64,000 nucleotides of DNA from Allodiplogaster sudhausi (GCA_945643635.1 CALZFC010000060.1:2292501-2356500), one strand, 5' to 3'. Numbered from the stretch's first letter, positions 45,366 to 58,237 are shown. Notes: generated by a model from the sequence alone, not told the origin. Numbers and translations are program-made.

Positions 45366-46416
45366 ACAGTGAGAGGGCCCTTCCCTTATTCTCTCGGCCA
45401 TTGCCTCGTATTGCGCCCTCTCACTGTTAATACGGCGTATTCCTCTCATGTTTACCACTGCGCTCTCGTCTCTTGTTTATGCCTCGTACGTGCATACACT
45501 TATTATCTTAGCGAAGCCCAAAAAAAAAATTTTTTTTTAAAGAAATAGTTTTGCTTTTATACCCGAAAAAGCCATTAACAAGGCGATTCTGTTTCCTAAT
45601 CTGTTTTCATAGAAACATCTCGGTTACCCTCTCTCTTTCTTTCTGTCCGTCCGTCTCTCTCTCTCCCTCTCTCTCTCGCTCTCTCCCTCTCTTACTCTCG
45701 CTCTCTTCTCTCTTTCTCTCTGTCTCCCTCTCTCTCTCTCGCTCTCTCTCTCTCTCTTTCTCTCTCCAACCCGTAGATTGTGAGCCGGTATACCCTTCTT
45801 GCCTCTCTCCCTCTCCATCTCCTTTGGTACTCCGGAAGCCCTTGGTCCACCTTCTTCGCTTCTCCTTCCTTCCCACTCAAACGGCTCCCCTTCATTCCTT
45901 GCAGCTTTCCAAGGAACGCAATATCCGGCAGGACGCGTTCGAAGAAGGCTTCCCCCTTGTTGCTTTATTCTCTCTTTCTCTACGCACTCTCTCTCTCTCA
46001 CGCTTTCCCTCTCCTCTCAACAGTACATTTCGTCTCCTAAGAATGCGCTAAGTTCCCCGTCCACCAATGCTTTTAAAACTAGGCTAAAGCACAAGCAAAT
46101 TTTAATGGAAAATATATTTTATTATACTAGTTGCTATTTTAGCGCGCACATTTAAAATTGAATATTATCATCGAAACGGTGCATTTTTGCCAAATCTTTG
46201 CTGAGTTACATATATCATAAGATGAAAAAATGACATGCTTCCTTTTTGTTATCTGTGTTATCCCTCTGCTCTCTTCTGATTGCTCTTCCGAATGTGCAAC
46301 CAATGAACAAGAGCGGCAGCAGCAGCTTCACTGAGCACTCAGTTCTGTTTAGTCCGGGGCGCCTCGATGTCCCTTACGTCATAGGAACGGCGCCACGTTG
46401 CTGGGGTCTTGGAGAG

Positions 46417-46462
<46 letters not shown>

Positions 46463-47040
46463 GGGAGGAGAGAGGAGAGAGAGAAGAGAGAGAGAGAGAG
46501 GGAGGAGAGAGGAGAGAGAGAAGAGAGAGAGACAGGTAGGGAGACAAAGAAAGATATACATAGAGAGAGGGAGAGATATGTATAAAGATATGGAGAGAAG
46601 GAGAGGGAGAGGGAGAGGGAGGAAGACACAGAGAGAAGGATATAGAGTGAGAGATAGTTGGTAATTTGAGGGAGAAAGATAGAGAGGGAGAGAGAAAAGA
46701 AAAGAGAGAGGGATATATAGAAAAATGTATTTATTATTTGATTAAAAAAAGATGTACTGCTACGAACATTACACCCGAAATGTGCTCTTTTAATGACCAT
46801 TGCGCAATATTTCTCGAATTGCCTGAAAATGGCCGCTACATACCACATTTTCCACACACACACACACACTGCTGGGCTAACCAATTGTGGCTGTGGCTTA
46901 TGCTTCGGCTAGACGGGCTTTTTGCAACACACTTGGCAAACAGTGTTTTGCAGCAAGGGCAGGTGTGGATATTCTCACTTTCAGGCCACAACAATCAACT
47001 TGGTTTGTGTGGGAAATGTGTTGAATACATGTTATATGTA

Positions 47041-47046
47041 AATATA

Positions 47047-47092
<46 letters not shown>
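47041..47092. repeat. (AT)n microsatellite
   Basis: About 50 nt of nearly pure AT dinucleotides with one 'tatgta' interruption. Intergenic. Confidence 0.9.
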
Positions 47093-47096
<4 letters not shown>

Positions 47097-47329
47097 CTTT
47101 GTTTAAAGACATACATTATGTACATACATGAAATAACGGCATTGTGGTCCTGGCTCCAGAGGACCAATTCGCCCCCGGTCGATCCAGCGGCCCCCTTTCT
47201 TCCAACTTCGACCGCATGATGCTGAATAAACAAGCACAGATGACACTGGCGTAGTACTTCAATATTGGTGCTAGTTCTCTCTTTTCTCTCACTCTCCTCT
47301 CTCTCCGTCTCTCTCTCTCTTTGCCTTTG

Positions 47330-47365
<36 letters not shown>

Positions 47366-47589
47366 TCTCTCTCTGACTGATTTACCATGTGATTCAAATG
47401 TTGCCGCCCTTTTTCCAGCCGAACGACATGCTGCTGCTCTCCCTTCCCACTGTCCACCATCATATGCTCTGCGCCCCCCCCACTCCCGTTCCCAGCGCGG
47501 CGCAGCTTCTCCGTTTGCACAGCTGCGCAAGTCAGGCGCCAGGAGCAGAGGGCGATCCGCCAATTTTCTCGCGCTCACCCGCTCTCTCT

Positions 47590-47722
47590 CACCCTCTCTC
47601 TCCCTCTCACTTTCACCCTCGCCCTCTTTCTCACTCTCTCTCTCTCTCACTCTCACCCTCTCTCTCTCACTTTCACCCTCGCCCTCTTTCTCACTCTCTC
47701 TCTCACTCTCACCCTCTCTCGC
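47590..47722. repeat. CT-rich duplication of ~70 bp
   Basis: The segment 'actttcaccctcgccctctt' with flanking 'tctcactctctctctc' is present twice in a row (from about 47605 and 47667). Confidence 0.75.
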
Positions 47723-47882
47723 ACTCTTCTATTTCGTTTTCATCCCTCTCTAGTCTGCAATCCTCTAGTCCCCTCTCCGCCCACCCAACTCGCCCTTCCT
47801 TGGCGCCAGTGAGCCGCCGGCGTCCTTCCTGCTTTGCTCCCGTTCCCGCTGACTTACGCCGCTTCTCTCTCTCTCTCTCTCG

Positions 47883-47918
<36 letters not shown>

Positions 47919-49393
47919 TTCTCCCTATCATTTATCACGCGCGCGCAAGTGCTCACTCCCGTGTTTGCTGTCTCCAGATTGCAACATTGGTTTTGTTCTC
48001 TTCGTCATCTCTCTCTTTCTCTCTCTCTCCTTTCCTTCTCCATTCCTCTCCCTCCCACCCACTATTTCCCTTCCACCTCCCTCTCCCTGCTGTCGCTCCC
48101 CTTTTGTTGCTCCCAATTCTTCACCGCAGCCTAGAAAAATAGGCCGGCCGCCAGTAGTCACTGCAGTAGCAGCAGAAGCTCTTAAATGTGGCAAAATGGT
48201 TCTTGACTTGCCCTCCGATTGCGCTTTCCAGCAACGTTTTCTGTCAACCCATGACTTTCTCCATCGAACGATCAAGATGGTTCTTACTAATTAGGAACTA
48301 ATTGTAAGTGGTTGGCAGTAATTATGTCTGTTTATATACACATACATAATAGCTAGATGTGCTAATGAAGTGCAGCGAGAAACCCAACAAAACTGAGAGC
48401 AAAATGGATAAGTGAGGCAGAACTAAACAGCCTTATAAGAAGACTTTTGTGTCTCGGGAAACCCCTTATATGCGCATTCCATGATAGAAAACGAAGTATT
48501 CGTTGCAAATTTCCATCAATTGACCTTTTCCGACTTTCCCTCCTTCTTTAGACATTCACTCCTAATACAAACGAGACCAAATGCCTCGCTCTTTTCCGGA
48601 AAGAGCATATTTTTTCATTTCATTTTCTCAATGCAACATTTCTTCCATGATGAGAATTTTCTTGTTGTTGATGCATGATGCGGACATTAATAAGAATGTA
48701 TGTAGTATAACATCTCTATAATGAGCGGATTCAAATTAATTAGCTCTCTTTGATGTACATATATTATTAGTACATACTTATGCAATTACTGTGAAAATGT
48801 GCGCAAAAAATTGAGAGTCTTCTTGCAAGAAGTCGTTCAAGTTCTCCTCTCATGGCTTCCTTGGTCTCCACCAAATTTAATTTTTCATGTTTGAACTTGT
48901 GTGTCTTCGAAAATCTCTTTCTTTAATAAATCATCTATCAAATCGCCTGATTGTTTGGCCTTCATCTAAACCACACTCTCTGCTCCATATAAAACGTCAT
49001 GGCACTCGGCTACTAAGAGGCCCTCTTACAAAAAAAAAGAGAGAATGAGAACCCTATTTTGGGCTCTGTTCTATTTCTCGATCTCATTCATTATTTATTG
49101 CCCACTTCTCTTCACTCACCCGCTGCTGCTGCCCACACTCCATTTCATTATCTTTCTTTTTCACATTGAATTTCTATGCGCGCATCTTCCTTTCACGTTT
49201 TTTTCATAGCCACATTTCACGCGTTCTAGTATACTTGCCCGTTTCATTCAGCTGTCCCTCTGCCGCTATCGTCCTTTTCAAACTGTTATCTCTGCTCAAA
49301 CAGCCTTTCTTTCTCTCGAACTCTCATTCTCTCGCACTCTCTCTCACTCTCTCTCTCTACTCTCTCACTACCTTGCTGACATTCCCAAAGACG

Positions 49394-49434
<41 letters not shown>

Positions 49435-49737
49435 CCCATCTGTGCAGAAACTCCCCCCTCCTCGTGTCATTCATTTTCAGTGATGCGTCTTCTAAACACC
49501 AGAAATGTTATACCTTTCGTTTGGGAGCAAAAATCAGAGTCTTCATTCATTAGAGTAAGTGATGTCATTTATTTCAAAGTTGATGTACGCCAGTACACAT
49601 GTGGTTTTGTTCGCGATATACATACGCGTATGCAAAGTAACGTTGGTTGAAATTTATGTATGTATGTACATAGAGAGAATAATATTATGAAGGCTTATGG
49701 TGATAGATAAATTATGCCTAAAAGGGAACTAGAGAGA

Positions 49738-49774
<37 letters not shown>

Positions 49775-49783
49775 CGGGGAAGG

Positions 49784-49819
<36 letters not shown>

Positions 49820-51309
49820 TGGTTATGAAAACACTTTCAAGAACGAGAATCGGCTTATGGCTGACTAGAGCTATATTTGGAACGAGAGGACTTCCCCCAC
49901 TCCCCTCTCTACTCCTTCCACTTTCCACTCTCACTCGCCCACGCTCTGCTGCATTTTCGATACCACCCTTATATGGGGGGGGGGGGGTAATATGTGCAAG
50001 CCCAACGTGAGTCATTGTAAAGGAGAGAATGAGAGAGAAAGAGAGAGAAAGAGAGAGAGAGTGAGAGAGAAAGTGAGAGGGAAAGTGAGAGAGATAGCGA
50101 GGAAGTTTGAAAGAAGGCACGAGGAACAAAAAAAAATGACTCAAATTTTTTTTTCTTTGAAATTTCAAAGCATTCTCTGGACAACAATATCGCTGACTTT
50201 CTTATCGAATTCTCGCATTCTTTGAAAGAGCGCTCTTTCCTGTCTCCCTGATATGACACATTACTCAAGTTTCTCTATCAGCTCGCTGTCCTTCACTCTT
50301 GTGCTGCCTTTTCAAAAGTTGGAACTCTACACTTGCAGCTATTCTTTCCAACCTTCCTCCCCCACCTCCTTCTTGCCCTCTCAGAACTATCATACATAAT
50401 TGTGTCTCCAAAAATGTCGCCTCTACACTTTACCTTTTCTTTCTCGCGTTTCACCATGCTCATATGTCTGGCAAGCATAATTCTTATTTATGCATGCCGG
50501 ATAACGGATACGTAAACAAGAAATCGTATCCCTGCCAATTTAATAAGGTCTCATTGTATGTAAATATGAACATACATACATATAAATATGATATGACGTT
50601 TTAATCCATTCTTCCGGTTCGATTTCTCTGAAATTCATTTACGTTAGTTCTCTTTCCTTCAATCTTTTCCGTCTCCTAAGCCAGCAGCCGCCTTCAATAT
50701 CCGTATCCTGGGGCTCTTCAATTCTGCAGTTAAACAAAAACTTGTCATAGGCTTCTCCTCTCTCTCTCTCTGTCTGTCTCTCTCTCTTTCTCTCTCTCTC
50801 ACCTTCTCTCTCCTTCATCCATTAAGGGCTTCTACCGAGGAGCACGATAAGAGGAAGGCATTCTTCATGTGCACTCCACCCTCATTCTACTCTCACCTCT
50901 GCTAACACCCTCCCTCTCCGGACACTCCCCTTCAACCCACCAGCGACCAGTTCCCTTCTCTCAGGACTAATATGGAACTAATAAGCACTGATACGCCCAC
51001 GCGCTACTTTATCTATTATATAAACATAAACAATCAACCTTTCAAGCTTACATGTAACCAGCTGAGAATGTCTTCAGCTTCAGATGCGCCCATTCACTTT
51101 ATGTATTCATCGCGTTCGTGCGCACTTTTACATCAATAATTGCGTTCCTTTTTGCGCAATTTCTATAAAATAGAATTGCGCATTTCTATAATATAACAGA
51201 TTGCGATGCTTTGTATAACTCTTATACTACTATCGTCATCAATCTAAAGTCTAAAGACTCCGCACTTCTTCCATCATTCTTCTTCTACTGTTTCAGATTA
51301 TACTTTGCC

Positions 51310-53091
51310 ATGCAAATGTTCGTGACAAGGAGCAACGTGAGCAGCAGCAGCAACAGCGCCAACAACAATAACAAGAAGGAGATGCACGACGATGCCATGA
51401 TGCAGCCTGCGTGGTGCACGCCCATCCGACGGCCGAGGCGCGACTTCAACATTCAGGTAAAATATCCATTTGTTTTAACGGATATTACCTTAAGACCTTA
51501 AGTAAAACCTTATGACCTTAGGATTAACGGATTCTTTTCGGTGGATTGAAGACCGCTTCATTCAGTATCTACATTGAGCTTGCATTGACCTAGTATCTGC
51601 TGTATAAACAATAAAATTACCGCAATACATTTGCAAATGCACGAAAAAACTAGGGGCTAGAAAATAAATGTTAAAAAAAAAGATACATACACAACCTAGC
51701 CCAATGTGACCTATTATCTAGAACTCACCTTGATACATAGTATGTCCCTGTAGGTGATCCCGCTTCGCCAGAGTCCAAAGTGGCTCGTGTGGCCGTCGCG
51801 GATGCAGCGCATCGAGACGGACGAGAACGACAACAACACGTGCAGAATTCAGGTGCAATACTGAGCATGAGAATTTCGTAAAGGAGTCAAAAACTCGCAT
51901 TTGAATTCGCGCCATTTTGTGTGTATGTTTTTTTTAGAGAGCCAACAAGTTACACATGTAGGATTTGCATGCGCATGATCTCTTTGCTCAAAGATACAGT
52001 ACTTTATTCATTTTTCATGCTTCCAATTCATGTAGCAGCTTAGCAAGACTTTATCCATTTGTTCTCTTCAGAGGAAACCCGATGCGAGTATCTCCTCGTC
52101 ATCGTCGGCCTACTCGAGCCTCACGTCTTCCTCGGCGTCCGGGAGCGTGACGCCCTCTGCCGCCGCCGCAGCGGCCACTCCTCGCCCGCCCCCCTCCCGG
52201 ATGCAGCAGCCGGCCGCCGTGACTCTAAAGAGCACGCGTACCCTCTCGGCGCCACCGCCATACTTCGCCGCGAGGTCAGTTACACACTACTGATATGCAT
52301 GTATATTCTTAAAAGAGCAAAAAAAAACAGCCTGAGACACAAGGGCGAAACAGCGTGTGATTTACAAAGAGGCGACTATAATTGTCGGAAAAATTCAAAA
52401 AAGAGTAGGTCGAATTTCGGGCTCCTTTAAATTTTGATTTATTTTCTTCTCTTGAAAGAAGACAACTCATCTTTAAAAAAAGCATTATTTACAGATATTG
52501 CACTCGCCTGAATCAACGGCCTTCCAAGGCGCCTGTGCCTAATCAAACGCCTCTTGCGACAGCGCCCAATAACGAAACAAGAAGTGAGCAGATTGCTACT
52601 ATATTCATGCATACTCTAATAATATCTTTTAATGGTGCTTAATCTGTCCCGTATATATGTACATATGATTCTGCGATATTCATATGGCACCTTCCAGCTG
52701 CCGCCGCCGCCGCTCCAACCGCAACAGAGCCGATGCCCATTCCGGGCGCCACTCTTGGCCGCCAGCCGCCTCCACCCCAGCGTATCTCTGCTTCGGCGCC
52801 CGCTGTCGAGACCTTCAAAATCATCTCCATCGCAAGAAAGTGAGGAGCCTCCTTTTAATACTTTTAAGTATCAAAATACCACTATCGAGAAACAAAATAC
52901 CATTAAAAAGACTATGCTAAGAAATCTCCATGAGGAAGACGAACGAATATCATGGTAACAATTTCTGGCCTCATTGCAGACAAGACGAAGATGACGATGA
53001 GGTGTCCGCTGCTGCTCGTCGCCTCCCGCCCCCGCCACTCTCTCCGACGTCCTCGCTCGAATACGAGGACGCGCAAGAGTCACAGCAGTAG
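51310..53091 (+). CDS. Uncharacterised low-complexity protein
   Basis: Not recognised. Six frame-consistent exons on plus: up to 51456, 51755-51852, 52079-52274, 52495-52581, 52697-52841, 52979-53091, all with GT/AG borders. After MQMFVTRS it has a Ser/Asn stretch and PAWCTPIRRPRRDFNIQ. The next exon gives VIPLRQSPKWLVWPSRMQRI, the only non-repetitive stretch and the likeliest conserved core. The rest is Ser-, Ala- and Pro-rich (AAAAAATPRPPPSR; GRQPPPPQR), ending in an acidic QDEDDDE and YEDAQESQQ before TAG. No signal peptide or membrane segment is seen, so it is probably an intracellular, largely disordered protein. The acceptor before 51290 (TTTCAG) suggests at least one more 5' exon that I could not place. 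Codon use is G/C-ending like the conserved neighbours, which supports real coding. Confidence 0.6.
51882..51921. repeat. Dispersed gcgaattcaaa element, copy F
   Basis: 'ggagtcaaaaactcgcattt' then 'gaattcgcgccattttgt'. Same design as copy D and intronic, but 23 kb from the ABCG copies. This shows that the element is dispersed and is not a local tandem. Confidence 0.65.
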
Positions 53092-54460
53092 AAGAAAGCG
53101 TTCTTCTCCTAGTTGCACACACACACACAGAAAAAAATAAACATTCGTAATACTATATATCATGACAGAACGCACGAATATATTAGTAAAAAATTTTTTT
53201 ACGAATATTTTTTTTTTCTGTGTGCGATGAAACACAGTCCCCTCAGTCCTCCTCCTCCTCCGCCTTCTTCATATGCATTTCGTCGTCCATGATTGTTGTG
53301 ATGCTGCTTTAATTGCTAACTGAACAAAAACGAGAAAAGAAACGCCTAGTGTTGCCAATGATCGCGGTACGCCCCCATCTGCCTTTGCTCTGTATTGTTT
53401 GTGTGCTCTTTCCTATACGGAGTCCTTTCCAAGTCTAAGCCTGAGCCACGCTCACTTGATTGTAAGCCACGCCCCCCTTGCTCGTGGCCACTCAAGGAGC
53501 TTTTTGCTGGTCGAATCATCAGACATTCATGAAATAACTATGCAAATTTACGAATTCCCATCCTTCTGGTTCTACTTGCAATTACGGTCTTTTGGTAAAG
53601 AACAGTCATACATTTTTTTTTCACCTCTTAATATCGATTGCAAAAGTTGATAGATGTGTGTTTCACACCATTTTATTAAATGTTAGACAGAATAAATAAA
53701 GATACATCGCTCATTGTCAGCAGTGAGTCGTTAAGGGCGCAGCATTTTGAAGAAGAAAAAAACAGAAGAATCATATAAACATCAAGATCGGACAATCGGA
53801 TAACATGCCGGTCACGATTGCTGACAGTGAAATAGTGAAAGAAAGAGTATTTGATAGAAGAGATGAATAGGAGAGAAATAAATTCCGACAAAGAGCTTCC
53901 TGTCGCGCATTCAATCTGTCTAAAGTTTGTAAAATGTTCATAACAGGAGAATTGGCAATTTGCCAGCCTATCTTAATACATTCATATTGGTTCCGAACAT
54001 GTATTCAGCTTCTGATCATTACGAGCAATACACATCAAACAAACAAAAAGTACAATCATTTCTGACTAAGTCATTTAGTACTAAAAAAAAAACCCAATCA
54101 AACACGACCCTATTTAGGGTAATCTTCTTTTGGCGGAACTTGCAAACTAATTTTTCTCTTGAAACCTGGCGACACGCTCGCCTTTACTTCCTATTCAATG
54201 ATGGCAATGGCCGATTCCAACGCAGACATCCTGCTGCTGAATCAATACCAGTCATCTAGATCGTCATCAACACGATTGAGGCCAAAATGACGGCTGGCAA
54301 CTCCCTTCATCGTTCAGCCAGTTCAACACCTCCATCACGGTGAATGAAATAAGAGACTTATTTCATTCAGTCATGTGGAAGATGACGTCAGCGTTCCGTC
54401 TTCGAAGGAGGTTTCGTCAAAAGATATGGATTTTAATAGCCTATCACACATTTACTACTT
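53092..54460. other. Intergenic
   Basis: Follows the stop of the unknown gene. A CA run ('cacacacacacac') sits at 53115-53128. The open frames at 53399-53650 and 53960-54259 show no domain. No gene called. Confidence 0.4.
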
Positions 54461-54670
54461 CTAAAGAGATCGTAGTGCTCGGCCGAGAATGAAGAAAGTG
54501 TCGTTGAAGAAAGTGAAGCTGATAAAGATGATAAAGAGAAGACGCCAAGGACGGCTCCACTGACCAGGGATACTAAAGCTCTGATATTTACAAGATGGTC
54601 CCAAAGATGTCATTATGAAAGAAAATTTTATACAGGTCCTAGAACAGTAAAATAATTTATTTTGACTCAT
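54461..54670 (-). pseudogene. Possible ion-channel TM4 relic
   Basis: A minus-strand open segment gives WSRPWRLLFIIFISFTFFND followed by a second hydrophobic stretch and a stop at 54461-54463. The position just downstream of two Cys-loop receptor genes and a loose likeness to their TM4 (RVLLFIVVMALHLANLAIF in the second gene) suggest a decayed third copy. No TM1-TM3 exons are present to its right that are not already used by the 55-kb gene. Low confidence; it could be chance hydrophobic sequence. Confidence 0.25.
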
Positions 54671-55088
54671 TAACCGCCTTGCTACGTCAGAAAATGAAAT
54701 ATTAACTGTAATACTGAATGAAATGTTGACTGGATTTCACTACTGATGAGCATCCAGAGAAGATCAGTGTTCATAGTGGTCTCGATTCAGAGCAGACGGT
54801 TGCTACCCTCGCTTCTCCTCGTCCCACCTTTTCCCTTCTCCCATCACACCTCCTCCCAACTGTTCTCCTCTGTTCTCTACTCCTCCTCCTCCCTTCTCTA
54901 CTTCTCCTCCTATCTCTCCTCCTCCCATCTCTCCTCTTCATCTGATCTCGTCTACTCCTCACCCCGCCTCTTCTTCCAATGCTATTGGTAAGGCTTCATT
55001 TCGCGATTTGATGTTATATTTGGGTGGTTGTGCTATCTCTTTATCTTTTCTTGAGGCACTTTATCAAAAAGAGGAGGTCTTGGTTGCC

Positions 55089-55685
55089 TCAAAAACGCTC
55101 TTCAAAGATCTCGAACTGCAGGAAGATGGCCAGGTTGACCATGTGGAGGAAGACGAAGATGATGAAGAGATTCAGCTGCGTCACGACCTTCGAGCAGAAT
55201 GGCTTGAGCCATGACACTCGACGAGTCGTTACGGTAGCACTAGAAATGATAGGAATAAGTCTGAATATATGCATGCATTTATATTCATATATTCGATCGC
55301 AACAGAACTATGGCAGATCAAAATGAGAAAAATCCATTGAATGACGTGCAGAAAAGAGCGTACTAAAATAAGTCTTGCATAATAATGTCAAGTAAATGTC
55401 TCAAATTTGTTTCTGCATTTGTAAGCATATTTCACTATCGTCTGCTTGTTTTTATTCATGATCTCTTTAAAGAAAGAAAAATGCAGCACCCGTGAGCGTT
55501 GGAGTGCTTCACTCGCATGGCTTCAGCAGAACGCTGCCTCTTCTCCCTCGCCGAGCACTTGCCAAATACGACGACGGCAAGGACTGCCGCAGCAACTAGA
55601 CCGACCTCAGCGATGATATAGGTGGCTGAGAAAGAGAGAGAAAGGGAGTGACAGAGAGAAAGAGGTAGAGAGAGAGGTAGAAAAA

Positions 55686-55716
<31 letters not shown>

Positions 55717-58237
55717 CTATTGAAAGATGTTGGAATGGGTGGGAGTCGAACAGAAGGTAAGAGTGGAAGGAAGAATGAGGCATTTGGTGGTCTGTGACTA
55801 TATTCATGTAACATTGTTCTCGCGTTTAATGCATCCCAAAATATGAACTGAATTGAACACACAAATGTTAATAAAAATAAGAAAAATCGTGAACCTAAAA
55901 TGGGCAGCCGGTTCGACTTGGCGAGCGCATCCGAGAGTGTCTGCGTCAGCACCATCAGAGACATCATGGCAGCCAGGCCAATTGACACCTGGATGCGAGC
56001 GGCAGAAAAGTGGCCATTTCACATTTGCATGTTCTTGAGAGATGTGAAATTATAAAATATACATATTAAACACTCAAAATTTTAATAGGCTTGGTTGAGT
56101 GAGAATAAATCTCTCTACTGACTGCAGTGTCGGCGATCGTTTCGGAATCGCCGCCAGAAAAGATGCCGACGATGGAGAGCAGGCCGAGCAGAAAGACGGG
56201 CGCAATTATCGTCGCGATCCAGAAGGTCGGACGGCGGCTGAGGATCACGGGAACTTCGGACTGGACGAGAGTGGACATCATGTTATGAGACGGTGAAAAA
56301 AGGAGGAAAAAAGAGAGACACAATAGAGATAGAGAGAGTAATAAGAGATACAGCACTGCCAAGTGGCCACGAGCCGTAATAGAGGCGGCTGTAGTAGCTA
56401 TAGCCAAATGAGCAAAGCCTTCGAGAAAGCCTACCAAGTAATCCAATAAATTTTTTAGTTTTAAAAAGCTGTAAGCATTACCATGCTCACGTCTCGGATG
56501 GTGACGTTGACGGTGCCCTTGTGCCTCATCTCCCATTCGCTCGAGGATTTAAAGATCTAAAGTAGGAATTCTAAGTTAATATGTTTAAGTTGTAAAGTAC
56601 ATTGGAACTCGACAATCTTTCACAATAAAATACAGAACGGTCGATAATCTTCCTAAAGAAGGAATGTTTAAGGAATGAGGAACACGTCATACAAAATGGC
56701 TTGAAAAGTATGTGCACCGTGTAGTTGACCGAAGTCGGGACGGAGACTTTAAGCTGCAGCTCATCAGAGACGTACGCGTTGAGTCCGAAGCAGAGCTGGC
56801 AGTGTTGCGAGTCAAAGGGGAAAAGTGCGAACTGAAAGAGAGCGAACTGAAAGAGGGCGAGCTCAAAGAGGGCGAACTGGCAAGCAATCGGCCGACAAGG
56901 AGATTTTTTTTTAATGTTTCGACCAAAGATAAAATCGTCGGTCCCTATTCGAAGATCACCAAAATATTTATATTTGTTTAATTCACTGACGTCATATTCG
57001 CAGAAGACGCTCACTGTGTAAATTGCCAACATTCGAAGTGAGCCGTCGAATTGAAGCTACAAGTTTATTTTCCACATTTTCAAATTTAATCATAAAATTG
57101 ATTCCCCAAACCTTGACGTTTTGCTGATAGTCCTCCTGTACGCTGTTCTTCTCAGAGCTTAATTGTTCATTGAAGGAATGAATAGCACAAGAGAAGGCAA
57201 TTTATTTGAAACTAAGTTATATGTTCTTGCCTTTCACACATGAAGATCTCAGGAATCCACAGTTTGTTGCGATTGACGTAGACATGAGAGATGCTGTCGT
57301 GATCTTCAGGTCGCCATGACAAGCGAGGGTCTCGCCAGTTCTGTCAAATTGGGCGAATGGAACTTTTTTAAACTTTTGCTTTTAATGTAGCATCAATTTT
57401 AACGATGGTTTTGCGGTTTTTTTCTAACAGCAAAAAATCGATTATTTATTTTTACTCTCAAAATTTCCTTTGCGTAAATGGTTCTCCAGGTGTTATCAAA
57501 TCATATCATTTTTGATGAAAATAGATGAATAAAATCTGTTTTACAGTTCCGCGCACAAGCCATGTGACAAGGATTGAGCGTGTCCGAGACACTCCATTAC
57601 TGTTGTACCATATAAAAGTTGACGGTGACTGTAAACTGGTCGTTTCGCTCAACCACCGAGATGAGTCGCACGAAGAGGATGTCGATGCTCACGATGGGCG
57701 TGGCTTCCGCCGGACCGAAGCGGCACGTGGAGCCATTCACGCCATCCACTATTTATTTATTATATTTACTATTTATTTATTTATTCATTCATACATCACA
57801 TTTAATGATGTGACAACATTACAGCGGCTTGTCAGATGCGAATATCAAATTCACTCACTAGGATTCAGTCAGTTCACTGCACAGTTTTATTCCTTCAATT
57901 CAATCTCAATTTCAAAAAGTATCTTCAGCTTCCGCAGTTTTGCCGACATAGGAAAATTAAAAAGAATGAGAGTAAAAGAGCAGAACCTGCTGTGAAGAAC
58001 GGCGCAACCATGGCCTCGTAGCCCGTCTCATTGAACAGATGATAGGCCAGCTTCTGAGTCGCGTCTACTAACAAAACACCTCTAAACACTACTACTTTTT
58101 GCCATGTTTATGACAATCAAACACATCCATGATCAAATAAGTAAGAACAAAAAAAAGAAGTGAACATGCTTGCCGCTGCAATCGGTGCTTCTCGCTTGCT
58201 GAGCAAGAAGAAGAAGCGCGAATGAAAAGAAGAACAT
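55089..58237 (-). CDS. Cys-loop ligand-gated ion channel subunit (first copy)
   Basis: Pentameric ligand-gated channel subunit, nicotinic-receptor superfamily, plasma membrane. The first exon starts ATG at 58237 with signal peptide MFFFSFALLLLAQQARS, then joins through a GC donor (AGCG|gcaagc) to DATQKLAYHLFNETGYEAMV. Next come ILFVRLISVVERNDQFTVTV, NWRDPRLSWRPEDHDSISHV with NKLWIPEIF (loop A Trp), and QFDGSLRMLAIYT. The Cys-loop is CEYD|FALFPFDSQHC, with 13 residues between the cysteines, split by the intron 56832-56990. TM1 follows VPVILSRRPTFWIATII. TM2 is VSIGLAAMMSLMVLTQTLSD; TM3 is AEVGLVAAAVLAVVVFG; the M3-M4 loop is very short and basic; TM4 is LNLFIIFVFLHMVNLAIFLQ; it ends IFEERF. 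There are no vicinal loop-C cysteines, so it is not an alpha-type nicotinic subunit. The ligand cannot be predicted. Confidence 0.88.
56832..56879 (-). repeat. Tandem 15-nt repeat of a 3' splice site (first copy)
   Basis: On the coding strand the unit is CTCTTTCAGTTCGCN, a pyrimidine tract plus AG plus three exon-like bases. Candidate acceptors fall at exon starts 56831, 56846, 56861 (GAG rather than CAG) and 56876, exactly 15 nt apart. Using the last one (56831) gives a canonical 13-residue Cys-loop. Each upstream choice would add five residues (FALFQ or FALFE). Confidence 0.85.

Larger units (their letters stand above)
41381..51280. other. Gene-poor, CT/GA-saturated region
   Basis: About 10 kb with no recognisable exon. 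It contains dozens of (CT)n or (GA)n tracts, large ones at 42330-42420, 44100-44425, 44835-45005, 45225-45365, 45640-45770, 46405-46700, 47580-47735, 47860-47920, 49395-49430, 49740-49815 and 50020-50100. There is also an (AT)n run at 47041-47092. Non-repeat islands (e.g. 42140-42320, 46750-47040, 48130-48760, 50640-51180) show no domain. It may hold 5' exons or UTR of the 51-kb gene. Confidence 0.45.

Noticed and set aside
48130..48300. Plus-strand stretch with an open frame after the CT tract near 48 kb
   Set aside because: No motif, no supported splice partner, and composition not distinct from its flanks.
54180..54350. Minus-strand words resembling the TM1 approach of the channel genes
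   Set aside because: Stops in all frames, and it lies on the wrong side of the TM4-like relic for a collinear gene copy. Similarity is too short to defend.
56832..56879. Reading the repeat as a genuine FALFQ insertion in the Cys-loop protein
   Set aside because: Each unit contains a consensus acceptor, and splicing at the last one gives exactly the canonical 13-residue loop. The repeat is therefore best read as intronic unless RNA shows otherwise.
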